A stretch of DNA of 64,000 bases from Ignavibacteriota bacterium (GTDB lineage: Bacteria; Bacteroidota; Ignavibacteria; Ignavibacteriales; Melioribacteraceae), in assembly GCA_016708125.1 (NCBI GenBank), contig JADJGF010000001.1:4300001-4364000 (forward strand). Direction: 5' to 3'. Of the stretch, positions 16,611 through 25,809 are shown piece by piece (position 1 is the stretch's first letter; every line of letters starts with the position of its first letter). The notes under the pieces are model-generated. The model did no database searches and was not told the origin of the DNA. It was given only the letters and a program-made list of their open reading frames with translations. The position numbers and the translations under genes are program-made.

Positions 16611-18176
16611 TTATTTTTCTTTTAAAATCCTACTATATGAATTAGTTGCAAAATTAGTTTTTAAATCACTTACACTAATTGTTAGTTTTTGCAAAGATTC
16701 GGAATTATCTACAATATTAATTTTAAGTAAACTTATTCCAATCATTATTGCTGAACTTATAAAAAATAATATAAAAGCAAAATGCAGAAAATTAATGCTA
16801 TTTAAGTAAACGAGAATTTCAAATTTTGATACGGTCTGCGGATCTAAAATTGTAACTAAAATTTTCATAAATCCTATAAATCCGCCAATTATTAAAGTCC
16901 AAATTGCGCCTAAGCTGCTTGCTTTTTTCCAAAATATACCAATTAATAATACACTTACGATTGGAGGAGCAATAAATGATTGGATTGACTGCAAGAATAA
17001 ATAAATGTGAATATTTATCAACTTTGTAAATGGAACAATTGCTATTGCTAAAATTACAAAAAACATCGTAGCCAGTCTTCCGACTAAAACCAATTCCCTT
17101 TCACTGTAATTTTTTCTAAATATTTGATAAATATCTAACGAGACTAAGGCTGCGGCACTATTAAAAGAACTTGCCAACGATGACATTAAAGCAGCAAAAA
17201 ATCCGGCAATTACCAATCCTTTAATTCCCACAGGTAATAAATTTCCTGATAAAAGCATTGAATATGCGAAATCACCTTTTACATCCGGATATAAAACCGC
17301 AGCTATCATTCCCGGAAATATTAAAAAGAAAATTGGGAAAATTTTAAAAAATGCTGCAAGCATTGTACCTTTTTTTGCTTCTTCAATTCCTTTAGCGGCG
17401 AGAACTCTTTGCACAATATATTGATCTGCACACCAATACCAAATTCCAATTATTGGCGCTCCAATTAAAATTCCTAACCAAGGTACATTTGGATCTGAAG
17501 TTGATTTAAATAAACTAAAATAATCAGATGGGAGTTTAGCTGCAAGCTCACTGAATCCGCCAACTTCAATCAATCCAAATGCTGAAAGTAATACCGCGCC
17601 AAGTATTAAAATAATTGCCTGAAAAACCTGAGTAAATGCAACAGAAGTTAATCCTCCGATAACAGTATATAATCCGGTTATAAAGACAATAATTATTGTA
17701 GATGTAAACATATCCCAGCCCAAAACTTCTTTTAGAACAAAAGTTCCGGCTAAAAGTGTAACTCCAATTTTTGTAAAAATATAAGTAAGAATTGAAACAA
17801 TTGTTAGATACAATCTACTACTATTATCAAATCTTTTTCCAAAAAATTGCGGTACCGTAAAAATATTTGATCTAAGAAAAATTGGGGCAAATAACCAGCC
17901 GAGTAAGAAAAGAATTATAACTGCAAGCCACTCAAAATAACCAACGGATAATCCGTGAATTGAACCGGCTCCGGCTAAACCAACAAAATGTTCACTGGAA
18001 ATATTTGTTGCAAATAATGATGTGCCGATTACTATCCAATTTAAATTTTTACCGGCAAGGAAATATTGGGATATAGAATTTCCTTTAGATCTGCCAAAAA
18101 ACAGACCAATTCCTAATACGATTAGGAAATAAGTTAAAAGAATTAAATTATCAAAAGTATTGAGATTGCCGCTCAA
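16611..18176 (-). CDS. Sodium:solute symporter (SSS family), second copy in the locus
   Basis: 521 aa, about 13 membrane segments. The diagnostic SSS block reads ISQYFLAGKNLNWIVIGTSLFATNISSEHFVGLAGAG (~36-72), with IGGLTSVAFTQVFQAIILI at ~170-190. It begins with TTG; no in-frame ATG lies before the first membrane helix. It is clearly diverged from the symporter at 1444-3081 and has a longer polar C-terminal tail (~490-521), so the two are not a recent duplication. It precedes the CBM9 gene by 80 bp. It is predicted to carry a sugar released by the GH5/GH2 enzymes of the upstream genes; the cargo is inferred. Confidence 0.92.
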   Translation of the reverse strand: MSGNLNTFDNLILLTYFLIVLGIGLFFGRSKGNSISQYFLAGKNLNWIVIGTSLFATNISSEHFVGLAGAGSIHGLSVGYFEWLAVIILFLLGWLFAPIFLRSNIFTVPQFFGKRFDNSSRLYLTIVSILTYIFTKIGVTLLAGTFVLKEVLGWDMFTSTIIIVFITGLYTVIGGLTSVAFTQVFQAIILILGAVLLSAFGLIEVGGFSELAAKLPSDYFSLFKSTSDPNVPWLGILIGAPIIGIWYWCADQYIVQRVLAAKGIEEAKKGTMLAAFFKIFPIFFLIFPGMIAAVLYPDVKGDFAYSMLLSGNLLPVGIKGLVIAGFFAALMSSLASSFNSAAALVSLDIYQIFRKNYSERELVLVGRLATMFFVILAIAIVPFTKLINIHIYLFLQSIQSFIAPPIVSVLLIGIFWKKASSLGAIWTLIIGGFIGFMKILVTILDPQTVSKFEILVYLNSINFLHFAFILFFISSAIMIGISLLKINIVDNSESLQKLTISVSDLKTNFATNSYSRILKEK

Positions 18177-18304
18177 GGGGCCCCGTTCCCTTTAGTTTGC
18201 AGAATAAAATATTAACACACAAACTATGCCACTAAACAATATGCTTAAAACAAATTATTTTCATTGTTTAATTTGGATTGAATTTGAAATGGTTATTATT
18301 TCAA

Positions 18305-18339
18305 TAACTATGAGTTATTAAAATAATAACTCATAGTTA
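18305..18339. terminator. 15-bp perfect inverted repeat between GH2 gene and symporter
   Basis: Arms 18305-18319 and 18325-18339 (TAACTATGAGTTATT and its exact complement) with a 5-nt loop. It starts 20 bp after the GH2 stop and ends about 130 bp before the symporter start. It lacks a clear T run on the minus strand, so it may be a weak terminator or a protein-binding palindrome. Confidence 0.55.
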
Positions 18340-18358
18340 CCATAAATATATTTTGCGT

Positions 18359-20692
18359 TTATTTTAGAAGCGATAATTTTATTGTTTTTTGTATTTCTTT
18401 AGAATTTTCTTGCACGGCATTCATTCTAATGAAATAAATTCCCGAAGATAAATTCCCGGCATTAATATTTAATTTATGATTTCCCTTTTCTATTGTTGAA
18501 TCTACTAAAACGATAACTTCTTGACCGATAACATTAAACAGCGAAATTTTAATTTTACTTTTTTCCGGGACCGAATATTCAACAACTGTATTTGGGTTAA
18601 ACGGATTGGGATAATTTTGTTTTAATTCAAAAGTTTTGGGAATAACTAAATTTTCCTTTTTTTCATTTATACTTGTTAAAACTCCCTCTTTATCAAAATA
18701 CGGATAATATAAAGTTTTTATTTTCTGCGCTACCGGTTTTTCAGTCTGCCTATCCATTGTGAATAAACCCATACTTTGGTATCCTCTTGGAATTCCGGCA
18801 GTGTACCAATCAAAAATACACCACCAAGTACATGCCATAAGCGAACCAGCTTTATTTACAGTCCCGTCTTGATTTAATGCCGCGTGAATTTTAAAAGCTT
18901 TAAAAGTTTCATCTGCAACTGTAACTTGATCTTGAATAGTTGAATTATTTTCAGATGACCAATAACCGAATTCCGTATCTAAAATTGGTTTCTCCGGAAA
19001 ACTTGTTTTCGCCAAATTTATAAAATTGTAAGTTCCGCCAAAATAAGTTGAGCCGTGAAAAATTCCAAAATACATTGTCCATCCGGCAATATCCACAAGG
19101 CTTTGTGTAACATCTGTCGGTCCCGGATTATCCGCAGCCGGCGATTGAGAAATTAATCTTCCATCATCATAATTCTGCTCAAAATCATCTTTCACCATTT
19201 GATTGTAAATCATTCTATTTGTTTCTTCATGGCATTCATTTGACATACTCCACATAATTACCGAAGGTCGATTATATTCTTTATAAACCATTTCTCTAAA
19301 CATCTGTAAATGCATTTTTCTATCATTGTTTTGAATTTGCCAAGGTTCATCGGTATCAACTTGCCAAAGCGGAATTTCTTCCATTGCTGTAATTCCGAGA
19401 CGATCTAAAATTAAATATGTATATGGATGATTTGGATAATGCGCTGTTCTCAAAAAATTTATATTTAAAGATTTTACAAGCTTTAAATCATTGTAAATAA
19501 TTTCTTTGGGAAGACTTCTTCCGTAAACCGGATGATCTTCATGTCGTGCAGTTCCGGTTAAAAACATAATTCTATCATTCAACAAAAATTTATTTTCCGA
19601 AGTTTTTACGGTTCTAATTCCAAATTGAGTTGTATATTCATCGAGCAAATATTCATTTTGATAAACACTAACTTTCATAATATAAAGATTAGGATTTTTT
19701 GGGGACCAAATTTTAGGATTTGCAATTGAAATATTTGTTTCCAAAATTTCTATTGAATCTGCACTAATTGATGAAGTGAAATTATTTTGTCCGGAAATAT
19801 TAATTTCTTCACCAGTTAATTCATAAGTAAATTCTGTTGAAATATTAAAGGAATCAATAACTGCTTCATAAACTTTTAAATTTACCGAAACATCGGAATT
19901 AAGATTTTGTCTGTTCTGAATTACAACTTTTGCTTTAAGATTTCCATCCAAATCAGTTGGAATTATATCCGTCCTAACTACAGAAATTGGATTGGAAAAT
20001 TCAATGTAAACATCTTGAATTATTCCGCCATAATTAAACCAATCAACTTGTTTATGTGGAATTACATCAATTCTTGCGCCCCAATTTATTACATCAACTC
20101 TAACTGCAATAGTATTTGTATCGCCATAATTTAAAAATGATGAAACATCAAATGCGAAAGGTGTATATCCGCCTTCGTGATATCCGAGATATTTTCCATT
20201 TATCCAAACATCTGCGACATAATTAACCGAAATGAAATTCAATTTTGCAAATTTTGCCGAATCTTCTTCATCAATAAAAAATTGTCTTCTATACCAAACT
20301 CCGTCTTTAAAAAATTCCGGCGCATTCGGATATTCGTTCATTTTATTTTCAACTGAAGGAATTTGTTTTTCTTCCCAAGCTGAATCATTATAATCGACTA
20401 AATATTTTCCAGCAGATTCATTAATTAAATTTTGATAACCGGTAGAATCTCTTTTCGCCAATGTGATATTATCATCTGCGGCTGTTCTTTCCTTTTTCCA
20501 AGTTCCGGAAAGATCAAACATTTTTCTATTTTGCTTTTCGAAAGTAGTTAGCGGAATTCCATTCTGGTAAGGAACACTAAATCCGCTTACATTTTTGATT
20601 TCCAAAGTTTTTTCTAAAGAAGCAATTTGCGAAAATATATTTGACTGCATCGCAAAAAACAAAATGAAAAACATTATGTATTTTTTTTTCAT
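18359..20692 (-). CDS. GH2 family glycoside hydrolase with T9SS sorting domain
   Basis: 777 aa from the ATG at 20692, chosen because AAAGGA lies just upstream; an in-frame TTG 5 codons earlier is unlikely. Signal peptide to ~SNIFSQ. The GH2 sugar-binding domain has DGVWYRRQFFI and DVWINGKYLGYHEGGYTPFAFDVS (~130-190). An Ig-like domain follows, then the catalytic barrel with NFLRTAHYPNHPYTYLILDRLG, acid/base Glu ~486 (MSNE) and nucleophile Glu ~574 (LDTEFGYW). The C-terminus is a T9SS domain (NYPNPFNPNT). The family covers beta-galactosidases, glucuronidases and mannosidases, and the substrate cannot be fixed from sequence alone. It follows the SGNH and GH5 genes in the same direction. Its presence suggests the target glycan may carry side groups beyond plain glucan. 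Confidence 0.92.
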   Translation of the reverse strand: MKKKYIMFFILFFAMQSNIFSQIASLEKTLEIKNVSGFSVPYQNGIPLTTFEKQNRKMFDLSGTWKKERTAADDNITLAKRDSTGYQNLINESAGKYLVDYNDSAWEEKQIPSVENKMNEYPNAPEFFKDGVWYRRQFFIDEEDSAKFAKLNFISVNYVADVWINGKYLGYHEGGYTPFAFDVSSFLNYGDTNTIAVRVDVINWGARIDVIPHKQVDWFNYGGIIQDVYIEFSNPISVVRTDIIPTDLDGNLKAKVVIQNRQNLNSDVSVNLKVYEAVIDSFNISTEFTYELTGEEINISGQNNFTSSISADSIEILETNISIANPKIWSPKNPNLYIMKVSVYQNEYLLDEYTTQFGIRTVKTSENKFLLNDRIMFLTGTARHEDHPVYGRSLPKEIIYNDLKLVKSLNINFLRTAHYPNHPYTYLILDRLGITAMEEIPLWQVDTDEPWQIQNNDRKMHLQMFREMVYKEYNRPSVIMWSMSNECHEETNRMIYNQMVKDDFEQNYDDGRLISQSPAADNPGPTDVTQSLVDIAGWTMYFGIFHGSTYFGGTYNFINLAKTSFPEKPILDTEFGYWSSENNSTIQDQVTVADETFKAFKIHAALNQDGTVNKAGSLMACTWWCIFDWYTAGIPRGYQSMGLFTMDRQTEKPVAQKIKTLYYPYFDKEGVLTSINEKKENLVIPKTFELKQNYPNPFNPNTVVEYSVPEKSKIKISLFNVIGQEVIVLVDSTIEKGNHKLNINAGNLSSGIYFIRMNAVQENSKEIQKTIKLSLLK

Positions 20693-20779
20693 ATAAATTC
20701 CTTTCAAAGTTCCTTTACAATTTTAATATGGAAAATAATTTTCCAAAATTTAGCAAGAATAATATTTTTCAGTATTATT

Positions 20780-22063
20780 TTATTTTAACAACAACATTTT
20801 TTTTGATTCAAAATAATCATTTGCTTGAAGCACATAAAAATAAGGTCCGGCAGCTAAATTTGAAGCATTCCAAACTGTTTTATGAATTCCGGCTCTCAAA
20901 TTTTCATTGACCAAAGTTTCAATAAATTGTCCCAAAATATTATAAATTTTTATCACAACTTTTGATTCCTTTGATATGCTGAATTGTATCGTTGTTGTTG
21001 GGTTAAAGGGGTTGGGATAATTTTGCGCAAGTTCAAATTTTGAAGGAATAATTTCAAAATATTTATTAACCGAAGTTATTACTGCTTGCTCATAAATTTT
21101 TTCATCAACAACTCTATTAAATAAAATTCTATGACCGGCATCATTTAAATGAACTCCGTCGCCGGAATCGAAATTTGAATTTATTGTTCCATCCGCATTT
21201 GCCAAATCTGTCCAAAAATCAATTGCAAAATTTTTAAATTTGGAATAAGTAGAATCTCTAACTTCCATTTGTTGCAAACGTTGAACTTCCGTTAAATTTC
21301 TTGGTTGAGTTGTAGAAACCCAAACCGGAATATTTTTTGCATCAGCATTTGCTAATATGGTATCATAATTTTCAAGCTGTTCGGAAATTGCAAATCCTTG
21401 AGTTACATCATTTGAAGGAAGATTTATGATAATTGCTTTCGGATCATAAGATAAAGCTTTTGTAATGTTTGCAGAAATCTTAGGAGTTGGTCTTCCGATT
21501 GGCGGCGTAAAACCATCCGGCATTAAATCATAAGTTGTATAACCGCCAACAGCTAAATTTATTACTTGAACATTTGTATTTTTCTGCACTAAATGTTTAC
21601 GATATCGATTTACCCAAGCGCTATCAGTATTGCTTGGACCAATTCCCGCAGCAGTTGATGAACCGATAACAACAAGTTTGGTAATTACCGAATCTTCCGT
21701 AATTGTAAACGGCCATTCGCTAACATCAAAAATTTCATTATTATCAAATTTGGAAAGTTTAATCAAACATTCATCTGAAGATATTTCGGGAATTATCCAG
21801 CTTGAATTTGAAAAATTTGCAGCAATAGCATAAGGAACAATGGTTTCCCAAGTTGAACCGTTATCATAAGAAATTTCAATTTTAATTAATGTTACATTTT
21901 TGCTTTCCCAACTTATTATTGGGTTTGCGCCTACAGTCCAATATTCGCCGCCATTTGGGCTAATTAGTTTTAGATATGTAGAATCTGTTTGAGAAAAAAC
22001 TGAGATATTAAATACAATAAAAAGTAAAAATATTTTTTTCACATAAAGAATTGTTTCTTTCAT
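20780..22063 (-). CDS. Secreted SGNH/GDSL hydrolase (probable carbohydrate esterase) with T9SS sorting domain
   Basis: 427 aa. Signal peptide 1-25. An Ig-like/Por-type domain (~31-122: LISPNGGEYWTVG...ISWES, SYDNGSTWETI) comes first. The SGNH hydrolase domain (~128-325) has block I VVIGSSTAAG (Ser ~135), Gly ~173 in NLAVGGYTT, Asn ~218 in LPSNDVTQG, and the Asp/His pair GDGVHLNDAGH (Asp302, His305). A T9SS C-terminal domain (NYPNPFNPTT) closes it. The family includes acetyl and feruloyl esterases that trim decorated polysaccharides. It lies 12 bp after the GH5 gene and 72 bp before the GH2 gene, which supports a glycan-deacylating role; the exact ester is unknown. Confidence 0.9.
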   Translation of the reverse strand: MKETILYVKKIFLLFIVFNISVFSQTDSTYLKLISPNGGEYWTVGANPIISWESKNVTLIKIEISYDNGSTWETIVPYAIAANFSNSSWIIPEISSDECLIKLSKFDNNEIFDVSEWPFTITEDSVITKLVVIGSSTAAGIGPSNTDSAWVNRYRKHLVQKNTNVQVINLAVGGYTTYDLMPDGFTPPIGRPTPKISANITKALSYDPKAIIINLPSNDVTQGFAISEQLENYDTILANADAKNIPVWVSTTQPRNLTEVQRLQQMEVRDSTYSKFKNFAIDFWTDLANADGTINSNFDSGDGVHLNDAGHRILFNRVVDEKIYEQAVITSVNKYFEIIPSKFELAQNYPNPFNPTTTIQFSISKESKVVIKIYNILGQFIETLVNENLRAGIHKTVWNASNLAAGPYFYVLQANDYFESKKMLLLK

Positions 22064-22075
22064 ATTATTTGATTT

Positions 22076-24088
22076 TTAATTTAGAAGTAACATTTTTTTT
22101 GTTTGATTAAAACTACCGTTATTCAATTCGTAATAATAAACTCCGCTTGGTAATTCTGAAGCATCAAAATTTATTTCATAATTACCAGCCGGTTGAAATT
22201 GATCAACTAAAGTTTCAACTTCACGACCGAGAATATCAAAAATTTTTAATTCAGTACTTGAATTTATGTTTGAAGCAAAATTTGGTATTGAATATTTTAT
22301 TGTTGTACTTGGGTTAAACGGATTGGGATAATTTTGAAATAGTTGAAAATCTTCCGGTAAAATTTCTTCATCATTTAATCCAACCGTGCTTTGTGTAAAT
22401 TCAAAAAAATTAAAATTGTATCCGGAAAAATAAAATTTCAGAATAATTTCATGCTGACCTTTCGATAAAAAATAATCATTTAAAATTGTTGTTTTCCAAC
22501 TTTGCCAACCGCCGGAAACCGGAACATCAATAAAATCAGTAAGATTTGTTCCATCAATAGCAAATAGAATTTTGCCGCCTGCTTCATTCGCAGAAGCACG
22601 AATTGAAAGTGTATAATTTCCATCTTCAATAACATTTACAGAAAATTTTAACCATTCGCCGGTTTCAATCCACCCAACATTATAACCATTAGTAATTTGA
22701 TCAGTACATTTTTCAATATCCACACCATCATTTCTAAATTGTCCACCGCTGTTCCATTCTGCATTTCCCAAACCTTTTGTGTTATCGTAATCAACATCAT
22801 TATACGCAACAAGTCGTGGACCTAAATCGTAATCAGTTGCAAATATTCTTCCGGGAATTGTAAGCTCTTTAAATGTTTTTGAAGTTTTATCATTTGTATG
22901 TCTTATTAGTGCATCAACAACATCCGGTTGAAAAATGCAATTCTCAAATTTCAAATTTTTAAATTGAGCCAAAAGTGTTGCATATGCAAAAAGCTCATTG
23001 GGTTTTGCTCCGGTTCCGTTCCAATAATCCAACAAACTTTGATAACCCGAAACCATTGGTGCAGAAAGCGGACCAACTACGTTATCAATTTTTTTGTGAG
23101 GCCACCAAGCCCAGCCGATATTATTTGTTTCCATTAACTCAATACAATCCAAAAACCAAGAATTTGAATTTTCACCGGTTTCTCCAAGCCATAGCGGAAC
23201 ATTATTTTGTTCGCGGAGATTTACTAAATATTGAATTGTACCTTGATCATTCGAATTCCAATATCTATGAAAACTGTATGACATATTTTCATCCCAAGTT
23301 GGAGTTAATCCGTTGAAGTCAGTTGCGTACCAGTTTCCTTCAATAAATAAAATATGATTTGTATCAACCGTTCTGATTGAATCCGTAATTCTTAAATATA
23401 AATCGCGCAAAGGTTTATTTTCAGAGCCCAATTCCCATTTGGGTTCGTTTATTAAATCATAACCGCCAATCCATTGTTTATCAAAATATCTTTTTGCAAT
23501 TTCTTTCCAAAGTTCAACAGTTAAATTTTTATTTTCTTCACTTTCCCACAAAGATGGTTTGGAATTATCATAATCACTTATTGCTTCATCGCTTTGTCCG
23601 CCGGGAGCTGCGTGCAAATCAAGTATTAAATATATTTGATTATTTTCGCACCAAATTAATAATGAATCAATTGTTTGAAATCCATCTTCAGAAAATGTAA
23701 TTGGATTTGTTTCAGAAATTAATTTGTTCCAATGCATTGGCAAGCGGATTGAATTAAATCCCCATTTTGCAATATTTTCAATATCAATTTCTCGAACATA
23801 ATTTTTATGATAAATTGAGTAAAGTTCAGCTGTTTTTTCTTCGCCGACTAATTTCTGAATTTCATTTCTGATTTGATGTTCAGCACCGGCAATTGAGTAA
23901 GGGGTTTTAAGCATATATCCTTCTTGCACAAGCCATCCGCCAAGCCCAATTCCCTGCAGATAAATTTCTTGATTATTTCCATCAACAATTTTCTTTCCAT
24001 CTGCATGTAAAAAGCCTTGAGCAAAATTTAAGTCTGTTAATAAAAAAAATACAAAAAGAGTAAAAGTAAATTTGTATGTATGTTTCAT
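22076..24088 (-). CDS. GH5 family glucanase with CBM6-like and T9SS sorting domains
   Basis: 670 aa. Signal peptide 1-23. The GH5 barrel (~28-370) has LQGIGLGGWLVQEGYML (resembling exo-beta-1,3-glucanases such as yeast EXG), GFNSIRLPMHW, acid/base Glu215 (LINEPKWE), SFHRYW at ~272-277 and nucleophile Glu303 (LGETGE). A CBM6-like domain (~425-570: GNAEWNSGG..FRNDGVDIEKC and NYTLSIRASANEAGGKI) follows, then the T9SS domain (NYPNPFNPST). It is predicted to cut beta-1,3 or mixed beta-glucan at the cell surface. It is the first enzyme gene downstream of the regulatory trio, with 260 bp of non-coding sequence before it that should hold its promoter. Confidence 0.92.
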   Translation of the reverse strand: MKHTYKFTFTLFVFFLLTDLNFAQGFLHADGKKIVDGNNQEIYLQGIGLGGWLVQEGYMLKTPYSIAGAEHQIRNEIQKLVGEEKTAELYSIYHKNYVREIDIENIAKWGFNSIRLPMHWNKLISETNPITFSEDGFQTIDSLLIWCENNQIYLILDLHAAPGGQSDEAISDYDNSKPSLWESEENKNLTVELWKEIAKRYFDKQWIGGYDLINEPKWELGSENKPLRDLYLRITDSIRTVDTNHILFIEGNWYATDFNGLTPTWDENMSYSFHRYWNSNDQGTIQYLVNLREQNNVPLWLGETGENSNSWFLDCIELMETNNIGWAWWPHKKIDNVVGPLSAPMVSGYQSLLDYWNGTGAKPNELFAYATLLAQFKNLKFENCIFQPDVVDALIRHTNDKTSKTFKELTIPGRIFATDYDLGPRLVAYNDVDYDNTKGLGNAEWNSGGQFRNDGVDIEKCTDQITNGYNVGWIETGEWLKFSVNVIEDGNYTLSIRASANEAGGKILFAIDGTNLTDFIDVPVSGGWQSWKTTILNDYFLSKGQHEIILKFYFSGYNFNFFEFTQSTVGLNDEEILPEDFQLFQNYPNPFNPSTTIKYSIPNFASNINSSTELKIFDILGREVETLVDQFQPAGNYEINFDASELPSGVYYYELNNGSFNQTKKMLLLN

Positions 24089-24348
24089 AATTGTTCTTTA
24101 TTAATTTTAGTTTATTTTATAATCAAAATATGAGCCGAAGAAAAATCTTTGGAAATTTGTTCAAAATTGTGATTAATTATTGGAGTTTACTTTTTAAATT
24201 ATTTTTGTAATAACGCAAGTTATCATTTTAATAAGTTCACTAAAAATAATTGAGTGAAAAATCCAACTTATAAGTTCAAACAAAATTGAGATATTTCACT
24301 TCGCTCAATATGATAAAATTACCAATTTCAGATAATGTGAATGAGAAT

Positions 24349-25800
24349 TTACTTTAATCCCAATTCTTTACTCATTCTGTAATAATTTGGTGGAGCCAAA
24401 CCTAATTTTTTTGCAGCTTCTGCATCGGAAATACTTTTTTCTCTAACGAAAGAAAAATATTGATGCCTGAATTCCATTTCTAAGTCTTTAAGAGGTAAAA
24501 TATCTTGAATTGAACTGAAATTAAAAATTTTACCGTCTTTACTTTCCGAATAAAGTTCTGTGCTTAAAACGCTTTTTATTAATTTTTCATCAATTTTATT
24601 CGAATCCAAAAATAGCAATCTCTGTACAACATTTTTTAATTCTCTTACATTTCCAAACCAATTATAATTTAATAAATAATCAATTCCGGATTTATCAATC
24701 GTAGGATTTTGCAAACCCATTTCTCTGCTGAATCGATTTAAAAAATGATCAATCAATTCAGTAATATCCGATTGGCGTTTTCTTAAAGGTTGAATTTTTA
24801 TTGGAACAACATTTAATCTATAATACAAATCTTCTCTAAATCTATTTTCACGAACAAGTTCTTCAAGATTTTTATTTGTTGCGGCAATAATTCTGACATC
24901 AACTTTTAATCTTTCAGTTCGTCCGATTTTTTCAATTTCACCTTCTTGAATTACACGAAGCAATTTAACTTGTGCAGATTGCGGAAGTTCAGAAACTTCA
25001 TCCAAAAATATTGTTCCGTTATTTGCGATTTCAAAAAGTCCGAGTTTTTTACTCACCGCGCCAGTAAAAGCTCCTTTTTCATAACCGAATAATTCGCTTT
25101 CAATTAAATCGTGAGGCAAGCCTCCGCAATTTATTGGTACAAATTTTTCATACTTTCTGTTGCTTCTATAATGAATATTATTTGCGACTAATTCTTTTCC
25201 GGTTCCGGATTCTCCGTAAATTAAAACGTTAACATCCGTCTTTGCATATTTATCAATTTGATCTAATAACAACTTTGTTGCTTCATCATTTCCAATTATT
25301 CTTTTTTGAATTAATATTTCTTCAATATTTTGTTTCAATTTAGTTTTGGATATTGAATTTTTTAATTCCAATTTTCTTTTTTCAAAAGCATTGAAAATAC
25401 TTATTAAAAAATCCGTTGGCTGGTAAATAAATTTTTCAATATCGCCGGGATATTTTGTGCAATACCAAAAAGCACCGGCGTTTAATAAACGATTAGCAAA
25501 TTCAAAATCCGTCATATCAATTGTAAGTTTTGTAACAACGATTATTTGAATTGCGAAATCTATTTTTTTTATTTCTAAAATTAATTCTTCGCCGCGCAAA
25601 CCTCCCGCAATTTGATAATCCATAATTATTACATCAAACGAAACTGATTTATCTTTTATCAAACTTAAAGCATCCAATCCGTTAGAAACAATATCAACTA
25701 TTTCCAAATTATGCTGCATAAGATCGATTGTATTTTTAACTCTTCTAACATCAAAATCTTCATCTTCTATTAAAAGTATTTTTACTTTTTCATTTAACAT
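24349..25800 (-). CDS. Sigma-54-dependent response regulator (receiver-AAA-Fis)
   Basis: 483 aa. Receiver domain 1-125 with Asp61 (VIIMDYQ) as phosphoacceptor and Lys91 in VVTK. AAA+ domain ~165-400 with Walker A GESGTGKE (196-203), the sigma-54 contact loop GAFTGA (243-248), GTIFLDEVSEL, and RIIAATNKNL. A Fis-type helix-turn-helix ends the protein (DAEAAKKLGLAPPNYYRMSKEL). It should activate sigma-54 promoters when phosphorylated. It lies 9 bp after the histidine kinase gene, so they form a pair, and next to the glycan locus that it probably controls. No convincing -24/-12 promoter was found by eye before the neighbouring genes. Confidence 0.94.
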   Translation of the reverse strand: MLNEKVKILLIEDEDFDVRRVKNTIDLMQHNLEIVDIVSNGLDALSLIKDKSVSFDVIIMDYQIAGGLRGEELILEIKKIDFAIQIIVVTKLTIDMTDFEFANRLLNAGAFWYCTKYPGDIEKFIYQPTDFLISIFNAFEKRKLELKNSISKTKLKQNIEEILIQKRIIGNDEATKLLLDQIDKYAKTDVNVLIYGESGTGKELVANNIHYRSNRKYEKFVPINCGGLPHDLIESELFGYEKGAFTGAVSKKLGLFEIANNGTIFLDEVSELPQSAQVKLLRVIQEGEIEKIGRTERLKVDVRIIAATNKNLEELVRENRFREDLYYRLNVVPIKIQPLRKRQSDITELIDHFLNRFSREMGLQNPTIDKSGIDYLLNYNWFGNVRELKNVVQRLLFLDSNKIDEKLIKSVLSTELYSESKDGKIFNFSSIQDILPLKDLEMEFRHQYFSFVREKSISDAEAAKKLGLAPPNYYRMSKELGLK

Positions 25801-25809
25801 TAACTTCTC

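Noticed and set aside
22975..23316. 113-codon plus-strand frame inside the GH5 gene
   Set aside because: It lies opposite a full-length gene with intact catalytic motifs and has no recognisable protein features.
24089..24348. Search for sigma-54 (-24/-12) promoters before the glycan genes
   Set aside because: I looked for GG-N10-GC on the minus strand in the gaps before each gene and found nothing close to TGGCAC-N5-TTGCA. The target of the regulator remains undetermined; a weight-matrix scan would settle it.
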